Shown piece by piece: positions 5,474-7,147 of a stretch of 7,147 bases of DNA. Both the position numbers and the translations under genes were made by a program. Each line of letters starts with the position of its first letter. The first letter of the stretch is position 1. Source of the DNA: JBOGEB01 sp050743125 (GTDB taxonomy: Bacteria > Actinomycetota > Nitriliruptoria > Euzebyales > Egibacteraceae); contig JBOGEB010000208.1 of assembly GCA_050743125.1 (NCBI GenBank), positions 1-7,147 on the forward strand. Reading direction: 5' to 3'. The notes below the pieces were generated by a model. It saw only the letters and a list, made by a program, of their open reading frames with translations, had not been told where the DNA came from and searched no databases.

Positions 5474-7147
5474 ATGGTGGCTTGGGCAGTCACCGAGTCG
5501 GTCCGACGCTGGTGGCCGCGGCGGCGGTTGTCCCGTGTCGCGGCGGTCGTCGGGTTGAGCGCGTTTTTCGGTGGGGCGGCGTTCTGGGCCGGCCAAACTC
5601 AGGGCGGTGTGCTTGCCGGTGTGGCCTCGGTTGCTGCTGCGGGCGCAGCGCTGCTCGTCGATCGTCGCATACAGGCCGCTGATCGTCTGGGTCAGGCCCG
5701 GCACGCGCGCGGCGAGGTGTTGCGCTCGTTACGGCCGCCGCCGCTGAGTCAGGAGACCGATGGTGTGTTGGCGTTGTTGGAGGCGACACGCTCACCAACA
5801 CGATTCTGGAGCAGGAAACCCGAGCAGGAGCAGATCCAACGCTGGCTTGCGCAACCCGAGGGCCACCCGGTGCTCATCGTGGGTGGGCCGGCGGGGATCG
5901 GCAAGACACGGCTGGCGTTGCAGTGCGCCGAGCAGTTGGCCGAGGGTTGGGCAGCCGGATGGTTGGCGCCGGACACGGGCGCGCACGCGTTGCAGATGGT
6001 GAAGGCATGTCCCGACCGGACGCTGGTTCTGGTCGACGACGCCGACCTGCGCCCGGATGCCGCCGCGTTCCTGGAGAGTCTGGCCGAGCATAACGAGTCT
6101 CCTGTCGTGCGGACTATTCTTCTTGCCCGCAACGTCGAAGGGTTGCGGGCCGCGCTGTCTACTGCGCTGACGGACAGAAGCCGCTGGGTCGGTCAGGACG
6201 GTCCAGCGCTGTTACTGCCAGCCTTGGGGGAGGCCAGCGACTACCGACGATGGTTCGAGCAGGCTGTCCGCAGCTTCGCTGCCGCCAGACAGGTCCCCGT
6301 CCCTGAACTCGAGACGACAGGTCAGGGTTGGGAGGATCCCCACCTGTCGCCGCTGGAGTTGCAGATGCGCGCACTGTCAGCGGTGTTGACGCCCGGACGG
6401 GCGGGGAGCCGGTGGGCCGATCCGAGACGGGCGCCGATCGCCGAGGTGGCACGCGTGCTGAGCGATCACGAGGCCGCCCGGTGGGAGCGGGAGACGCAGA
6501 GGTTTCACAGCCTGTTCGAGGCGTCTTCTTCGGCTCAGCGTGAGCAGGCCGTCGTCGCCTTGGCGCTGCTGGGCGCAGCGGACACGGGTGCCGCCGCACA
6601 ACTGTTGCGCCGTGTACCCGAGCTGCGCGACGTCCCCGAGGGGCTGATCCGACAGCTGTGTCGGTGGGTTGGCCATCTGTATCCCACCGTCCCAGGCGAG
6701 CTGTCCGGCGTCGAGGTCGAGATACGCCCGCACCTGCTCGGCGACTGGCTGCTCGTCGATCGCCTCGCGGCCGATCAGGAGCTGGCTCGCGCGCTGCTAG
6801 CGGACCCGACGCCTGAGCAACGTCAAAGGGCGCTTCGAATGTTGGTCCGAGCAGCCGAGGCCGTCCCGGAGGCGGTCCCGCTGCTGTCCCAACTGGTCGT
6901 GTCCGCCTTCCCTGTGTTGCTGCAGTCGGCGATCGACCTCATTCGCGCAACAGGACCAGGCAATGCGCGTCTGGATGCCGCAGCGGCCGGTTGGGTCGCC
7001 TATGACACCCTGCCCGCGGACGTGATCGAAACGCTCGACAACCGTCTTCCCGAGTGGGCTTTGCCGAGGACCCGGCTGGCCGTAGGCCACCTCATGGTCG
7101 ACCTCGCGCGCCCCCAGTCCAACCAACCCGACCTCGCCGCGGCGCTC
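5474..7147 (+). CDS. Membrane-anchored STAND-type P-loop NTPase, 3' end outside the window
   Basis: The frame is open for 558 codons to the right edge. Residues 11-21 are basic (RRWWPRRRLSR); two hydrophobic helices follow at about 22-40 and 44-62 with a short turn and then DRR, so both ends should face the cytoplasm. The NTPase core has Walker A GPAGIGKT (G138-T145, Lys144), Walker B LVLVDDAD (Asp188, Asp189) and a sensor-1-like LLAR (216-219). Later come the blocks SPLELQMRAL (about 296-305) and RPHLLGDWLL (about 419-428), which in actinobacterial STAND proteins follow the ATPase and winged-helix region; beyond this the protein is helical and leucine/alanine-rich, probably the start of TPR-like repeats. 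STAND NTPases act as switches that oligomerise on ligand binding; several protect bacteria from phage. The membrane hairpin may be the effector or only an anchor. Start chosen for the GGGAGAG just upstream; GTG 5477 and ATG 5393 are alternatives. No frame damage, unlike its neighbours. Confidence 0.75.
   Translation, partial: MVAWAVTESVRRWWPRRRLSRVAAVVGLSAFFGGAAFWAGQTQGGVLAGVASVAAAGAALLVDRRIQAADRLGQARHARGEVLRSLRPPPLSQETDGVLALLEATRSPTRFWSRKPEQEQIQRWLAQPEGHPVLIVGGPAGIGKTRLALQCAEQLAEGWAAGWLAPDTGAHALQMVKACPDRTLVLVDDADLRPDAAAFLESLAEHNESPVVRTILLARNVEGLRAALSTALTDRSRWVGQDGPALLLPALGEASDYRRWFEQAVRSFAAARQVPVPELETTGQGWEDPHLSPLELQMRALSAVLTPGRAGSRWADPRRAPIAEVARVLSDHEAARWERETQRFHSLFEASSSAQREQAVVALALLGAADTGAAAQLLRRVPELRDVPEGLIRQLCRWVGHLYPTVPGELSGVEVEIRPHLLGDWLLVDRLAADQELARALLADPTPEQRQRALRMLVRAAEAVPEAVPLLSQLVVSAFPVLLQSAIDLIRATGPGNARLDAAAAGWVAYDTLPADVIETLDNRLPEWALPRTRLAVGHLMVDLARPQSNQPDLAAAL

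Noticed and set aside
5490..7126. Minus-strand frames opposite the NTPase gene
   Set aside because: They are shadows of the continuous 558-codon plus-strand gene with its Walker motifs; none has a recognisable domain.

Overview
The window reads as a high-GC actinobacterial chromosome (for example Streptomyces, Pseudonocardiaceae or Micromonospora relatives; I cannot place it further). The signs are G/C-ending codons in most genes, GTG starts, an IS1182-type transposase, and a tyrosine integrase/excisionase pair next to a GntR regulator, which resembles the control region of actinomycete integrative elements such as pSAM2. Most of the window is a worn accessory region.

Layout. (1) Bases 1-605, plus strand: the 3' end of a polytopic membrane protein, probably a GT-C type glycosyltransferase (DUF2029/GT87-like), whose polar tail ends one base from the stop of the next gene. 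(2) Bases 602-2087, minus strand: a dead tyrosine integrase (one frameshift and one in-frame amber codon) and an apparently intact helix-turn-helix excisionase-like gene that overlaps it by a GTGA junction. (3) Bases 2088-2230: a divergent intergenic region with three related 11-bp repeats, probably operators. (4) Bases 2231-3021, plus strand: a GntR/UTRA regulator broken by a one-base loss. (5) Bases 3059-3541: an intact, AT-richer flavin split-barrel (PNPOx-like) gene, apparently of foreign origin. (6) Bases 3557-4504: a corpse of an IS1182-family transposase with several frameshifts and a large internal deletion that removes both catalytic aspartates. (7) Bases 4505-5473: about 1 kb with no convincing intact gene. 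It contains a 122-bp element with 32-bp imperfect terminal inverted repeats, a likely fragment of a DUF72 gene, a perfect 14-bp hairpin, and a structured leader (GC-rich hairpin plus G-quadruplex motif). (8) Base 5474 to the right edge: a long intact gene, cut by the window, for a STAND-type P-loop NTPase with an N-terminal two-helix membrane hairpin.

How the parts fit. The int/xis/GntR block looks like one end of an integrative element that has lost mobility; no replication or transfer gene is visible. The PNPOx gene sits like cargo behind the regulator. The STAND NTPase is the most interesting intact gene: its layout (membrane hairpin, then ATPase, then helical region) suits a signal-sensing or anti-phage effector, and it lies in a mobile-element graveyard where such genes often occur. 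That role is inference; no partner gene is visible in the window.
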